A stretch of 43,248 bases of DNA from positions 1 to 43,248 of the forward strand of contig JBCCZN010000002.1 in NCBI GenBank assembly GCA_039187375.1. Reading direction: 5' to 3'. Made by a program: the position numbers and the translations under genes. Below, one piece after another: positions 7,622 through 16,282 of the stretch. This stretch comes from CALBPI01 sp039187375 (GTDB lineage: Bacteria > Pseudomonadota > Gammaproteobacteria > Steroidobacterales > Woeseiaceae). The notes under the pieces are model-generated. The model did no database searches. It saw only the letters and a list, made by a program, of their open reading frames with translations, and was not told where the DNA came from. The first letter of the stretch is position 1, and every line of letters starts with the position of its first letter.

Positions 7622-9349
7622 CTAGCGGACGACCCGCAGCACCTCCTGAATGGTCGTCGTGCCCTGCAATGCCTTTTGCATACCATCCTCGAGCATCGAT
7701 ACCATTCCGCTTTCACGGGCAAGTGCGGTGATCGCCGAGGCGCTCTCACCCTCAACAATCGGTCCGTGAAAACGTTCATCGATTTCGAGAATCTCATAGA
7801 TCACCTGACGACCGCGGTAACCGGACTGATTGCACTTGTCGCAACCTTTGCCCTCATACAACGTCGCGCCAATCGGCAAATCGATCTCCGAATCAACCGT
7901 GTCCAGCACCGAGGCGACATTCGACACCTCTTCCTTGCACTCAGGACAGATTCGCCGCACCAATCGCTGGGCGATGATGGCTGACAGGGCCGGCGGCAGC
8001 ATATAACGATCTACACCCATGTCGATCAAGCGTGGTAAGACACCCACTGCGTCGTTGGTATGCAGCGTAGACAGCACCAAGTGACCGGTGAGTGAGGCTC
8101 GCATCGCTAGCTGGGCAGTTTCCACATCCCGAATCTCACCGATCAGAATCACGTCAGGGTCCTGTCGCAATAACGCTCTCAAACCTGACGCAAAGTCCAT
8201 GCCGACCTCAGGTTTGACCTGCGTTTGACGAATCGCTCCGAGCGAGTACTCGATCGGGTCTTCCAGCGTGAACACACTGCGCGCATCGGATTTGACGAGC
8301 CGTAAAGCGGTATACAGCGTCGTGGTTTTGCCGCTACCGGTAGGACCCGTGACCAGCACCATGCCGTAAGGCATATCAACCAGCCGATCAACCTGGTGTT
8401 TTGCTTCGGTGGCAAAGCCCAGGTCTTCCATCGACATGCGCGTTGTACTGCTATCCAGAACGCGCAGGACAATGCTCTCACCGGCATTGGTTGGCAAAGT
8501 AGATACTCGCAGGTCGATATAGTTTTGGCCGTAGTCGAAACGAATTCGTCCATCTTGTGGGATTCGCTTCTCGGTTATATTCAGGTTTGCGATGAGTTTT
8601 ATTCGTGCTGCGAGCGCCGGCTGGATCAGTTTTGGAATCAACACTTCCTGACGCATCACGCCGTCGACACGCATGCGCACTCGCACCACCTTTTCGGCGG
8701 GTTCGATGTGAATATCCGTGGCGCCTTTCTTAATGCCAAGCGAGAGTATTTGGTCGACCAAACGGACCAATGGCGACTCACTGGCAGCATCGCCCTCATC
8801 GGGCAACGTACCATCGCTCATAATCTGATCGATGGTGTCGGCGATCGACCTTCCCTGAGCGTAGTGGCGTGCGATGGCGTCGAGGATCTGACCCTCAGGC
8901 GCCGTGACAACATTAATGGTCAGACCGGTTTCGCGCTCAATATGATCTATTGCGACTACGTTGAACGCGTCAGCAAACACCGTTGTTAGCATGCCATCGC
9001 GCATATCCAACGGAATGATCTTGAACCGCTTCGCGGTTTCGTACTCGATCAGATTGAGGATGTCCTCATCGATATGACGTGAGCGCAAATCGACGACCTC
9101 GGTTTGCGCATCGTTCGCCAGCGTCTGGGTCAGCACTTCGGCGGTGATGAATCCAAGCTCGACCAAGACCTCGCCCAGCAGATTGCCGCTGCGTTTTTGT
9201 TCGCGCAGCGCCAGATCCAGCTGGGCATCGGTGATATACCCGCCGGCTTTCAACCGACTGCCTAGCGACATCTTGGCGCGACTGGAGGTCGCGATTTTTT
9301 CGGTCAGCGCACTCCAGTAGGCCGCTGACCGGTCCGGTTTTGCACTCAT
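7622..9349 (-). CDS. mshE: GspE/MshE-type pilus assembly ATPase
   Basis: This 575-residue ATPase would power pilus extension. Residues about 28-82 form an MshEN-like N-terminal domain with two c-di-GMP-binding-type repeats, each missing the usual leading Arg (SLGSRLKAGGYI and LLGEVLVELGFI). The catalytic core has Walker A GPTGSGKTTT (335-344), a degenerate but functional-looking Walker B DVILIGEIRD (399-408) and the His box TGHLVLSTLHTN (421-432). Two CxxC pairs (Cys468/471 and Cys503/506) make the zinc knuckle typical of GspE and MshE/PilB proteins. Retraction ATPases (PilT) lack both the N-terminal domain and these cysteines, so this is an assembly ATPase. No PilT-like gene is in the cluster. 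Confidence 0.92.
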   Translation of the reverse strand: MSAKPDRSAAYWSALTEKIATSSRAKMSLGSRLKAGGYITDAQLDLALREQKRSGNLLGEVLVELGFITAEVLTQTLANDAQTEVVDLRSRHIDEDILNLIEYETAKRFKIIPLDMRDGMLTTVFADAFNVVAIDHIERETGLTINVVTAPEGQILDAIARHYAQGRSIADTIDQIMSDGTLPDEGDAASESPLVRLVDQILSLGIKKGATDIHIEPAEKVVRVRMRVDGVMRQEVLIPKLIQPALAARIKLIANLNITEKRIPQDGRIRFDYGQNYIDLRVSTLPTNAGESIVLRVLDSSTTRMSMEDLGFATEAKHQVDRLVDMPYGMVLVTGPTGSGKTTTLYTALRLVKSDARSVFTLEDPIEYSLGAIRQTQVKPEVGMDFASGLRALLRQDPDVILIGEIRDVETAQLAMRASLTGHLVLSTLHTNDAVGVLPRLIDMGVDRYMLPPALSAIIAQRLVRRICPECKEEVSNVASVLDTVDSEIDLPIGATLYEGKGCDKCNQSGYRGRQVIYEILEIDERFHGPIVEGESASAITALARESGMVSMLEDGMQKALQGTTTIQEVLRVVR

Positions 9350-9366
9350 TGCAATTTACTCACCAT

Positions 9367-9951
9367 TCAGTTGGCAGCTCCCAGATAAATAATGAACCAG
9401 GTCGGATTGGACGAGCCGGCACCCTGCCGCTTGACTCGCCCGGCCGCGTCCCAACGCCCCGCGCCGGATGTGATCTCGCCGTCATCATCAAACTGGTTAT
9501 TTAGTGCCAGGCCCTGGGCAGTCGACAGACTCTGGACGCTGACATAAATGACGTTGGTCGTATCGACGCTGCCATCGCCATCCAGATCGAACTGGTAATT
9601 AATGTCGGTAAGCTGATTTACAGCGACGTAACCGTTTGGTACGAACGGGTGCTTAAACTCGGTCTCTATATACGGACCATCCCAACCGGGAATGCCGGCG
9701 TTGGTATCACGGGTTAACTGGCGCCGATCAGTACCGTTATCGGAAGGTACGTGTAGGGGGAATCGGCCGGTATCTTCGTAGAACTGGAAGACTGCCGTGC
9801 GGATCGTGTTGATATTTTGCGCGAACGCAGCAACACGAGACTTTTCAATGGCATCGAAAATCATCGGCGTCGCCATGGCCGCCAAAATGGCGATCACCGC
9901 AACCACTCCGATCATTTCCATCAGCGTAAAGCCGTTCTGCTGTACCTTCAT
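9367..9951 (-). CDS. Type IV prepilin-like protein (194 aa), first gene of the pilus cluster
   Basis: The leader MKVQQNG is followed by FTLMEM and a hydrophobic stretch (IGVVAVIAILAAMATP), a textbook prepilin peptidase site with Glu5 in the mature protein. The segment after the helix (NINTIRTAVFQFYEDTGRFP) matches GspG/MshA-type pseudopilins. DLDGDGSVDTTNV in the globular part looks like a calcium-binding loop of the kind seen in GspG-type major pseudopilins; this is suggestive only. GAGG lies 7 bp before the ATG (minus strand) as a ribosome-binding site. It is the promoter-proximal gene of the cluster, the expected place for an abundant subunit, and precedes the ATPase gene by 17 bp. Confidence 0.87.
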   Translation of the reverse strand: MKVQQNGFTLMEMIGVVAVIAILAAMATPMIFDAIEKSRVAAFAQNINTIRTAVFQFYEDTGRFPLHVPSDNGTDRRQLTRDTNAGIPGWDGPYIETEFKHPFVPNGYVAVNQLTDINYQFDLDGDGSVDTTNVIYVSVQSLSTAQGLALNNQFDDDGEITSGAGRWDAAGRVKRQGAGSSNPTWFIIYLGAAN

Positions 9952-10047
9952 TGCTACGCCTCAAACGGATCAAACGAATTCCTTCGTCGTCCTTAGCGGC
10001 GGCAATTAGCAGAACATTAGCGGTTTTGAAGCTGTTATGGAGACGCT

Positions 10048-11457
10048 TCAGGGCTCAGAGAGTGACAACGCACCCAGATTCATCGTTGCCGCATCGAAGT
10101 TTGTCTCGGCGAGCCGTTGATCCAGCATCGCCCTGATTTGGCGGATGCGCGCGTTGGCGAGTGCCGTTTCACGCACATTGACCAGAAAAAAATCGCTGGC
10201 GCCATTGCGAAAACGCACTTTTTCCGCCTCCCACAAATCATCAGATTGCTGCACGTCAACGCCCGCCAATGTCGCCAGACGCTCGGCATAACGCAGTGAC
10301 AGCACCAGTGCCTGCAATTCGCGGTCGATGTTTTCGTCCAATCGTTGCAACTCATATTCGAGGGCTTTCAACTTGGAGCGTGAGGCGGCAAGCCGCGCAC
10401 GCGCCGCCCGGCGCTGAAACGGCACCGAAAAATAGAAACCCACAACCGTATCGGTGCTATCGCGAGACACACCACCTTCCCCGACGCCACCGAGCCCCTC
10501 TGACACCTCGAACCTCAGGTCCAAGCGCGGCTTCAGGCGGTTCTCGTCAAGCTTCAGACGCACCGCCGCCCGCGAAATTCTGTTTTGTAGTTTGCCAAGG
10601 TCCGGTCTGGCCGCCTTCATCGCCGCCAGTCGCGCCAGTGTTCGCTTGGGCTGGACGCCCTCGCGATTGAGCGTGTCCGGTACCCGCTCCGCGGGTGGCA
10701 TTGTCGGCAGGCCCGCACTATTTCGCCAGAAGATCGACAAGCGATTCGCGGCCAGCTTGAAATCACGCTCAGCGGCAGTCAGTAGCTCGCGACGTTGCGT
10801 GATCGTCTGCTGATTCTCTGTCAGAAAAATGCTGGCACGAGCACCGCTACTGACCTCGCGTTCGAGCCCCTCCGTGCGTTGCTCTGCGATATCGAGCAAG
10901 TCTCGATAGACCTCTAGCTGTAGCCCGGCAGCCACCCAACGCCAATAGGACATCGCCGCCATTTGCTGCACATTGATCTGCGCCAGCAAGACATCGAACT
11001 GGGCCGCGTCAATCGCCAACACGGCGTCCGTTTCAGCGAAACGACGCTCATCGATCAATCGGTCGCGCAGCAGAGAGAGCATGACACCCGCCTTGGCCTG
11101 GCCGCCCAGGTTGGTGAATGACTGATCTTCATAGATCGGAAAATCACCGGAGGACAATCGATATTGCCCGTATACATTCGCACCAAATGCACGTAGCGGT
11201 TGCTCAACCTTGCCGCCAACGACCACACCGTCATAAAAACCGCTGGCACGGCTATAGCCATCACCGGTGATTTTGAGATCGAACGCACCCAGCGCCTCGG
11301 CAGTCGCCTGTTCTGTGGCACTGCGTTGTTCAACCGCAGCAAGAATGACCGGCGAAAAGATGCGGCTCGTCTGCAGCACCTGCTCCAGGCTCAGTGTTTG
11401 TGCACCTGCTACAGCAGACACACACCACAGTAGGCTAGTTGCTGCCCAGCGACGCAT
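10048..11457 (-). CDS. TolC-family outer-membrane efflux protein
   Basis: This 469-residue protein begins with a signal peptide (MRRWAATSLLWCVSAVAGA). Two long alpha-helical OEP repeats then alternate with short strand regions, the plan of the TolC channel-tunnel. Helical segments include LLAQINVQQMAAMSYWRWV, the ENQQTITQRRELLTAAERDF stretch and a C-terminal LDQRLAETNFDAATMNLG. The gene starts 23 bp inside the HlyD-like gene, and the order ABC, HlyD, TolC completes a tripartite type I-like export route. Length fits the family. The cargo is unknown; nothing adjacent encodes an obvious RTX or bacteriocin-like substrate. Confidence 0.85.
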   Translation of the reverse strand: MRRWAATSLLWCVSAVAGAQTLSLEQVLQTSRIFSPVILAAVEQRSATEQATAEALGAFDLKITGDGYSRASGFYDGVVVGGKVEQPLRAFGANVYGQYRLSSGDFPIYEDQSFTNLGGQAKAGVMLSLLRDRLIDERRFAETDAVLAIDAAQFDVLLAQINVQQMAAMSYWRWVAAGLQLEVYRDLLDIAEQRTEGLEREVSSGARASIFLTENQQTITQRRELLTAAERDFKLAANRLSIFWRNSAGLPTMPPAERVPDTLNREGVQPKRTLARLAAMKAARPDLGKLQNRISRAAVRLKLDENRLKPRLDLRFEVSEGLGGVGEGGVSRDSTDTVVGFYFSVPFQRRAARARLAASRSKLKALEYELQRLDENIDRELQALVLSLRYAERLATLAGVDVQQSDDLWEAEKVRFRNGASDFFLVNVRETALANARIRQIRAMLDQRLAETNFDAATMNLGALSLSEP

Positions 11458-12463
11458 CAGCCGGAAAATCAGGTGGGAAACTGTTCAGCTGGCGCCAGAC
11501 CTCGTAGCCGACGGTCACCTCTTCGAGCAATACCCAGCCGCGCACCTTGGCACCAAAGCGGACAAATTTATCGGAAGGCCAGGGGTTGGCATCCTGAGGA
11601 TCGGGCACGATTAAGACACGAAACAAGCCATTTGGCATCGCCGACGCGTCAACCGAGGCGACTGTGCCACCAAAGGTGCCAATCGCCACCGATGGCCAAC
11701 CACTGAACTGCACCGCTGGCCAGCCCTCGAATTGCAGTCGTGCTAGATCGCCACGCTCAAGCAACGCCACATCCATGCCATTGACGAATATCTCGACCGC
11801 ACGATCGACGTTGTCAGGCACAAAGGTTGCGACCGGCGAACCAGCAGAGATAAAAGTGGACGCATCTCCAGCGTTGACCGAAAGAATCACGCCATCGCGC
11901 GGTGCGACGACAGTCTGTACCGACTGACGGGAGATGTTGATGTCAATTCGGCTCAGCTCGGCGGCGGCGTTGGCCACGTCCGCACGCAGGCTTTGCACCT
12001 TGATTTGTGCCTGTTCAAATGAACGGCGTGACTCCAGACCATCATTGAGTAAGTCACGCACGCGCCGCAGGTCAATCTCGGCCGTATTCACCGCCGCTTC
12101 GGCCGCCTCGTATTTTGCGGTCACCTGCTCGCGCTCTGCCTCGAGGCGCTGCAACAGCAGCGGGTCATTGTCGACAATGCGCACGATCGGATCGCCGGCC
12201 TTAACCTGCATACCATCCTGCACATACCATTCCTGGATACGGCCAGACACCAGCGCATTGATCTCTTGCTGTCGATCGTTTGGGTTGATGGCCGTTACGC
12301 GACCAATACCGGACGTGGTCTGTTGCCAGGGCACCAGAATCATGAATAGCGCAACCAGCAGAAACAACAACACCATCAATTGCCCAACCACTTTGGAGGT
12401 GCTCGGCAAATCGATCGATGCCAGTGTCGTGAACTCGTATTGGTGCGGCATCGACTCAGACAT
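11435..12463 (-). CDS. HlyD-family periplasmic adaptor (membrane fusion protein)
   Basis: The preferred start is the ATG at 12463 (MSESMPHQYEF), whose ATGTCTGA overlaps the stop of the ABC gene by 8 bp. An earlier in-frame start at 12493 would lengthen the overlap. The 342-residue product has a short cytoplasmic arm and one membrane helix (about residues 25-50: LMVLLFLLVALFMILVPW). A lipoyl/barrel-sandwich half-motif follows (SGRIQEWYVQDGMQVKAGDP), then a coiled-coil hairpin (AEREQVTAKYEAAEAAVNTA...LRADVANAAAELSRI) and a second lipoyl half (VAPRDGVILSVNAGDASTF). It would bridge the inner-membrane transporter and the TolC channel. The adaptor looks intact, which makes the decay of its partner ATPase domain more striking. 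Confidence 0.85.
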   Translation of the reverse strand: MSESMPHQYEFTTLASIDLPSTSKVVGQLMVLLFLLVALFMILVPWQQTTSGIGRVTAINPNDRQQEINALVSGRIQEWYVQDGMQVKAGDPIVRIVDNDPLLLQRLEAEREQVTAKYEAAEAAVNTAEIDLRRVRDLLNDGLESRRSFEQAQIKVQSLRADVANAAAELSRIDINISRQSVQTVVAPRDGVILSVNAGDASTFISAGSPVATFVPDNVDRAVEIFVNGMDVALLERGDLARLQFEGWPAVQFSGWPSVAIGTFGGTVASVDASAMPNGLFRVLIVPDPQDANPWPSDKFVRFGAKVRGWVLLEEVTVGYEVWRQLNSFPPDFPADASLGSN

Positions 12464-14198
12464 CGCCAGCCTCTCCTCGCTCGGCACGATCACGAGCCTC
12501 TACGCGCTTGGCGAAATGTGACTCGAAATCGGTAGCACCTGTGAATACACGCTGCTGACTACGACCCATATACAGATAGTGGGAAAAATCATCCGTCACC
12601 TTACGGTTGGAGAAATAGACGACTGAGGTACAGTCTCCCGCTCGAATCGCACTCAAACTGCGCATCAAAATGTCGTAGGGCAGCATGTCGTAAAGCTGAT
12701 TGAGGATCAGCACACGCGGCTGGGCAATGACCGCCGCAGCGAGTTTCATCTGCATCATCTCCGCCGCCGACAGCGGCCAGCCAGTCGACGAAATAGTACT
12801 GTCCAGGCCACCATCGAGCTTGGCGATCACATCCCCCAAACCGACCAGTTGCAGCGAATCAACCAACTTCGCCGCCGCAACATCATCTGCGCTCAGACTG
12901 AGGAACTCGCGAATACTCATCTCATTCATGTTCGGACGTTCAAGCACGATCACCTCATGCCGAAACGCATGTGCCCGCAAGGCTAATGTATCCACCCCAC
13001 CAACGGTCGCATAGCCACTGTGCAAAGAGCCGTGGCGCTTCATCACGTTGGTGAATAGTCGCTGCACTGCATAAGTCGGTGCACGTGCAAAGGTCAGCGA
13101 TTTGGCGGGTAGTTCGAAATTGAACGTCGACTCAATACCGCGCATCTCGCCACGGACTCGCACAAACGCAAGCTCCGATCCAGGCAGTTGTTCATCACCG
13201 CCGTCCGAGTCCTCCTGTTCAATGTCATAGAACAACGACAACTCTTCCACCGCCGCGCACAGATCGTAGAAATACGACAGATACGTGCCGAGCTGCGACA
13301 GGCCGAAGAACACCGCCATTAGCACAAGCTCCGCTGCCACAAGCTGACCGATCGTCAGCTCATTCTGGATCACCAACCAGCCACCGAGTCCCAACAGTGT
13401 CGAACCGGCCAATGCATAAAGCAGATAAAACGCAATGGCCTGGGAGAAGTAGTGACCAAAGTGCTTGCGATGCTCGCGCATGTAATTGGCGGTAGAGGCA
13501 TCGGTGCGCTTTAACGCGCGATCGATATGTCGCTGTGTTTTGAACAAGCCGCTGGCACCCGCCAAACCTTCGAGCCACGCCGCCGTTTCGTGTTTTTTAT
13601 GCGACAGCGACATGGCACTGCGAATTGCCGAGCGACCCCAGATCAGCCAAATGGCCCAAATCGCCAGAATCACCACAATATTGAATGCCAGAAATGCCGG
13701 GTGGTACAGCGAGGTCAACGCGAAACCAACCGCAGCCTGTAGCAGGATCGAAAAGCCACCGACCAACAAATAGGGAATGCGTTTCATCACGATGATGATG
13801 TCGAAATAGCGGTTGAACAGCGGCGCCTTGCGCGCATCGTCAAAATAGGGATTGACGGCATAAATCGCACGCAAAGCGATCTCGGCAACCATGCGTGCAT
13901 AGAATCGACGGCCGAAGACATCAACCAGATGCAGCCGCATCGCGTTCAACAGTGCCGATAACGCCAGCAATGCGAACAGCGTGCCCGACAAAACGATCAG
14001 TGGCGTGGTTAATCCGATGTTGACGATAGAGTTAATCAACATCTGTACCGAGATCGGCGTTGCCAATGACAACAAGCCAATGCCGATGCCATAGATCAAT
14101 GCCAACACATAGAACGGCCGCTCGGGCCCGAGGATCTTGGTGAAATACCAAAACAGCTCAGGCAACGTGCGCTGTGTTGTGATCCCGGAAGCGGCCAT
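12456..14198 (-). CDS. ABC half-transporter with a catalytically degenerate ATP-binding domain
   Basis: The 580-residue protein has an ABC exporter plan: a six-helix membrane domain (about residues 25-320) and a C-terminal NBD-like domain (about 345-545). The membrane part looks intact, with GIGIGLLSLATPISVQMLIN and ITIGQLV-like (ELTIGQLVAAELVLM) segments. Every catalytic motif of the NBD is altered. The Walker A position reads ARAPTYAVQRLF (371-382) with no GxxGxGK[ST]. The signature reads LSAAEMMQMKL (476-486) instead of LSGGQ. Walker B reads VLILNQLYD (496-504), replacing Asp-Glu with Asn-Gln. The H-loop His is replaced in VVYFSNRK (526-533). The surrounding fold is preserved and the frame is open throughout, so this is not a random pseudogene. 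HlyD and TolC partners overlap downstream. How it is energised is unknown. Confidence 0.85.
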   Translation of the reverse strand: MAASGITTQRTLPELFWYFTKILGPERPFYVLALIYGIGIGLLSLATPISVQMLINSIVNIGLTTPLIVLSGTLFALLALSALLNAMRLHLVDVFGRRFYARMVAEIALRAIYAVNPYFDDARKAPLFNRYFDIIIVMKRIPYLLVGGFSILLQAAVGFALTSLYHPAFLAFNIVVILAIWAIWLIWGRSAIRSAMSLSHKKHETAAWLEGLAGASGLFKTQRHIDRALKRTDASTANYMREHRKHFGHYFSQAIAFYLLYALAGSTLLGLGGWLVIQNELTIGQLVAAELVLMAVFFGLSQLGTYLSYFYDLCAAVEELSLFYDIEQEDSDGGDEQLPGSELAFVRVRGEMRGIESTFNFELPAKSLTFARAPTYAVQRLFTNVMKRHGSLHSGYATVGGVDTLALRAHAFRHEVIVLERPNMNEMSIREFLSLSADDVAAAKLVDSLQLVGLGDVIAKLDGGLDSTISSTGWPLSAAEMMQMKLAAAVIAQPRVLILNQLYDMLPYDILMRSLSAIRAGDCTSVVYFSNRKVTDDFSHYLYMGRSQQRVFTGATDFESHFAKRVEARDRAERGEAGDV

Positions 14199-14292
14199 CC
14201 TTACCTCGACAAAAAATAGACGACGTAGAGTATTAGCGCCGTTAATTTATTGTCTAGGTTATCTGGTTCCGGTTTTGGGGTCTATGTCTAGA
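14199..14292 (-). promoter_or_regulatory. Leader region of the ABC-HlyD-TolC operon
   Basis: This 94-bp gap separates the peroxidase gene from the ABC transporter gene, both on the minus strand. It holds a ribosome-binding site (GAGGTAAGG directly before the ATG). A weak promoter candidate is TAGACA and TACTCT with an 18-bp spacer on the minus strand, which I give low weight. There is no clear terminator hairpin after the peroxidase gene, so read-through from the peroxidase into the export operon is possible. Confidence 0.3.
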
Positions 14293-15987
14293 TTAGCGAA
14301 CAACAAAGACATTATCTGACAACTCATCGCCAATACCTGTGTTTCGGCGAATAATGTCGGCGAGACGAGTGTTGCGCACCGCCGCCAACTCAGATGGCGG
14401 CAAGGCGATTTCATACCAGAATCGGTCGCCATCACGCAGCGCTTCAAATTGCCGCACGACGATATGGTGAAACAGCTCGCCCAATGCCGAGTCACCGTAG
14501 GTATCCTCCGCCAGACCACCGACCCATAACTCAATGTCATCAACACTGCCATACACACTGGCGAGCTTGGTTGCCAACGTCGCGTCACTGGTAACCTCAG
14601 CGAATGATGCGCGCGGCGCCAATCCCATCGCGACCCGGGCACGGTTGTAACCAGGCAGACCGTGATCGCGGCCGCGTTGAATATTGAGCGCCACCAGATC
14701 GAACCCGCCGCTGCCAGGCGGTCCAAACAACGTATTGCGCACATCGTCAATCACGAAACTATCAACCGATTCACACACCTGCGCTGCCAGGCCTCGCATG
14801 ATGGGGTCAATGTCGCCCTCGCTTAACAGTCGGTGTGGCTGAAAGAACGCCTCTTTCAGTGTTAGGTGGCCTGATTCAATCGGATTGAAATCCGCATCCA
14901 GTCGCAAAATTGTATCGCTCAACATGCTGTGACCAAGACGATAGGCCGCAGTCGAGAACTCATTGGCGATGCTCGCATCCACATAGGCGTCGTAGCCCCG
15001 ATAAGGCGCCAGTGCGTCCGCACCCAACAGCACCGGCAAAAATTCGTAATAGGTTATCTGCTGCATTTGGGCCCCGACGATGCGTCGAGCCCGTTGATAA
15101 ATTTCCTCACCATCCAGGTTGGGGTTCGCCGTCGCGATCTCGCCAGCCAAACGGTTATGCTCGCGTACAAACAAGGTGTGCATCGCCGTCAGGCCTAGCT
15201 GCTCATTGGCACGCGGGTCACCGGCTAAGAATAGCTCCGCGCCGCTGCCGCCGGCATTGGCCAACCCATCAACGTTGTAAGGCAGGAAATTCCCGGCGGA
15301 CGTTTTTAGCTGGCCGCTGCCATCAAGGGTGCGCAGCGCGCGTGCACGGGTCAGATCCGAGCCATAAACATTCGACGCATCGATCCAACCGGTAATTTCG
15401 TTTATCTGTTGACGCGGGTTCACCGTTGCATCGCCGGTTTCCGGGTCATAGATTGAACGATTAAACGCTAGTGCTACGGTGCCAGTATGGCGCGGATCGA
15501 ACCACGGATCGCCGACCGGGATCGGTATTTCGAATGACTCAACTGGCACCACCCCTTCGGTCAGGTCCAGATCATGATCGAGAAACTGACCCCACTGCCA
15601 AACGAAATCACTACCGCCTTTCGCGTTCGTCAATGGTCCCGGTTGCGCAGCGACCGCGTTGCTGATTTCACGTGCCATGGGCAGCCCTGCGCCAGCGGGG
15701 GTATGCATCAAATCAGCGTAGTTCGGCGCCATCATTCTGCCCAGCTGGCTGTGCGACTTGTTCATGTCCGGCAACAGCAGATTATTCTGACTGCCATCCA
15801 GAGACCGATAGGCCGTCAGATCGGTCGCGGTGTCCGGCGCACGATCATCGCTACGCTGGATATTAAACACCGGTGATGTGTCGACTACTGGTTGGGCCGC
15901 GACCGGATTGCCAGATACAACGTCATCGGTTGAATCGCATCCCACCAACGTGGCGAAAGCCAGAATGGCAACGACGGTCTGCCTCAT
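14293..15987 (-). CDS. Animal-type heme peroxidase lipoprotein (An_peroxidase family)
   Basis: The 564-residue protein has a lipoprotein signal (FATLVGC, Cys17), so it is probably anchored in the outer or inner membrane facing the periplasm. Key residues of the peroxidase-cyclooxygenase superfamily are present. The distal Asp-His pair is in GQFLDHDLDLT (Asp137, His138), the catalytic Arg in LFVREHNRLAGEI (Arg275) and the proximal heme His in YRLGHSML (His353). The DASNVYGSDLTRARALRT stretch is a further family hallmark. Members oxidise halides or small organic substrates with hydrogen peroxide. The start is supported by GGGAG 7-11 bp upstream. The gene lies immediately upstream of and in the same direction as the degenerate ABC exporter operon. 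The substrate is not inferable from sequence. Confidence 0.9.
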   Translation of the reverse strand: MRQTVVAILAFATLVGCDSTDDVVSGNPVAAQPVVDTSPVFNIQRSDDRAPDTATDLTAYRSLDGSQNNLLLPDMNKSHSQLGRMMAPNYADLMHTPAGAGLPMAREISNAVAAQPGPLTNAKGGSDFVWQWGQFLDHDLDLTEGVVPVESFEIPIPVGDPWFDPRHTGTVALAFNRSIYDPETGDATVNPRQQINEITGWIDASNVYGSDLTRARALRTLDGSGQLKTSAGNFLPYNVDGLANAGGSGAELFLAGDPRANEQLGLTAMHTLFVREHNRLAGEIATANPNLDGEEIYQRARRIVGAQMQQITYYEFLPVLLGADALAPYRGYDAYVDASIANEFSTAAYRLGHSMLSDTILRLDADFNPIESGHLTLKEAFFQPHRLLSEGDIDPIMRGLAAQVCESVDSFVIDDVRNTLFGPPGSGGFDLVALNIQRGRDHGLPGYNRARVAMGLAPRASFAEVTSDATLATKLASVYGSVDDIELWVGGLAEDTYGDSALGELFHHIVVRQFEALRDGDRFWYEIALPPSELAAVRNTRLADIIRRNTGIGDELSDNVFVVR

Positions 15988-16282
15988 GGTTACTCCCTAG
16001 AAATACTGTCGTGGTGTGCGCTCGCTCACCGCCACGACTTTGCCCGCATAAAGACTGACAGATCGCGACAGGATCGACGCTCGGCCGCATAGCCGTGGGA
16101 CGTCACATTTCGTGATCGAAATCTCATAATCAACGTGTTCAATCAAACGAACCGGTGCCGGGTCAGTCGGCATCATCACGATAGTCAGCAAATGTGCAGA
16201 AACCGTGCACTGGCGGCGCAGCTTTAAAGGAAGTGTCAGTCGGACGGTGTGATGTGTGCAGACAGCTCGTTATAGTGCGCGC
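15988..16282. other. Intergenic region between divergent peroxidase and BaeS-like genes
   Basis: About 295 bp between two divergent transcripts. The minus-strand part ends in the peroxidase ribosome-binding site (AGGGAG). An open frame of 64 codons on the minus strand (15997-16191) stops 9 bp before the peroxidase start but has no ribosome-binding site or recognisable family, so I do not call it a gene. No convincing sigma70 promoter pair or terminator was seen on either strand. Confidence 0.4.

Noticed and set aside
15997..16191. 64-codon open frame on the minus strand upstream of the peroxidase gene
   Set aside because: It stops 9 bp before the peroxidase start and reads as protein-like, but it has no ribosome-binding site and no recognisable family, and frames of this length are expected by chance at this GC content.
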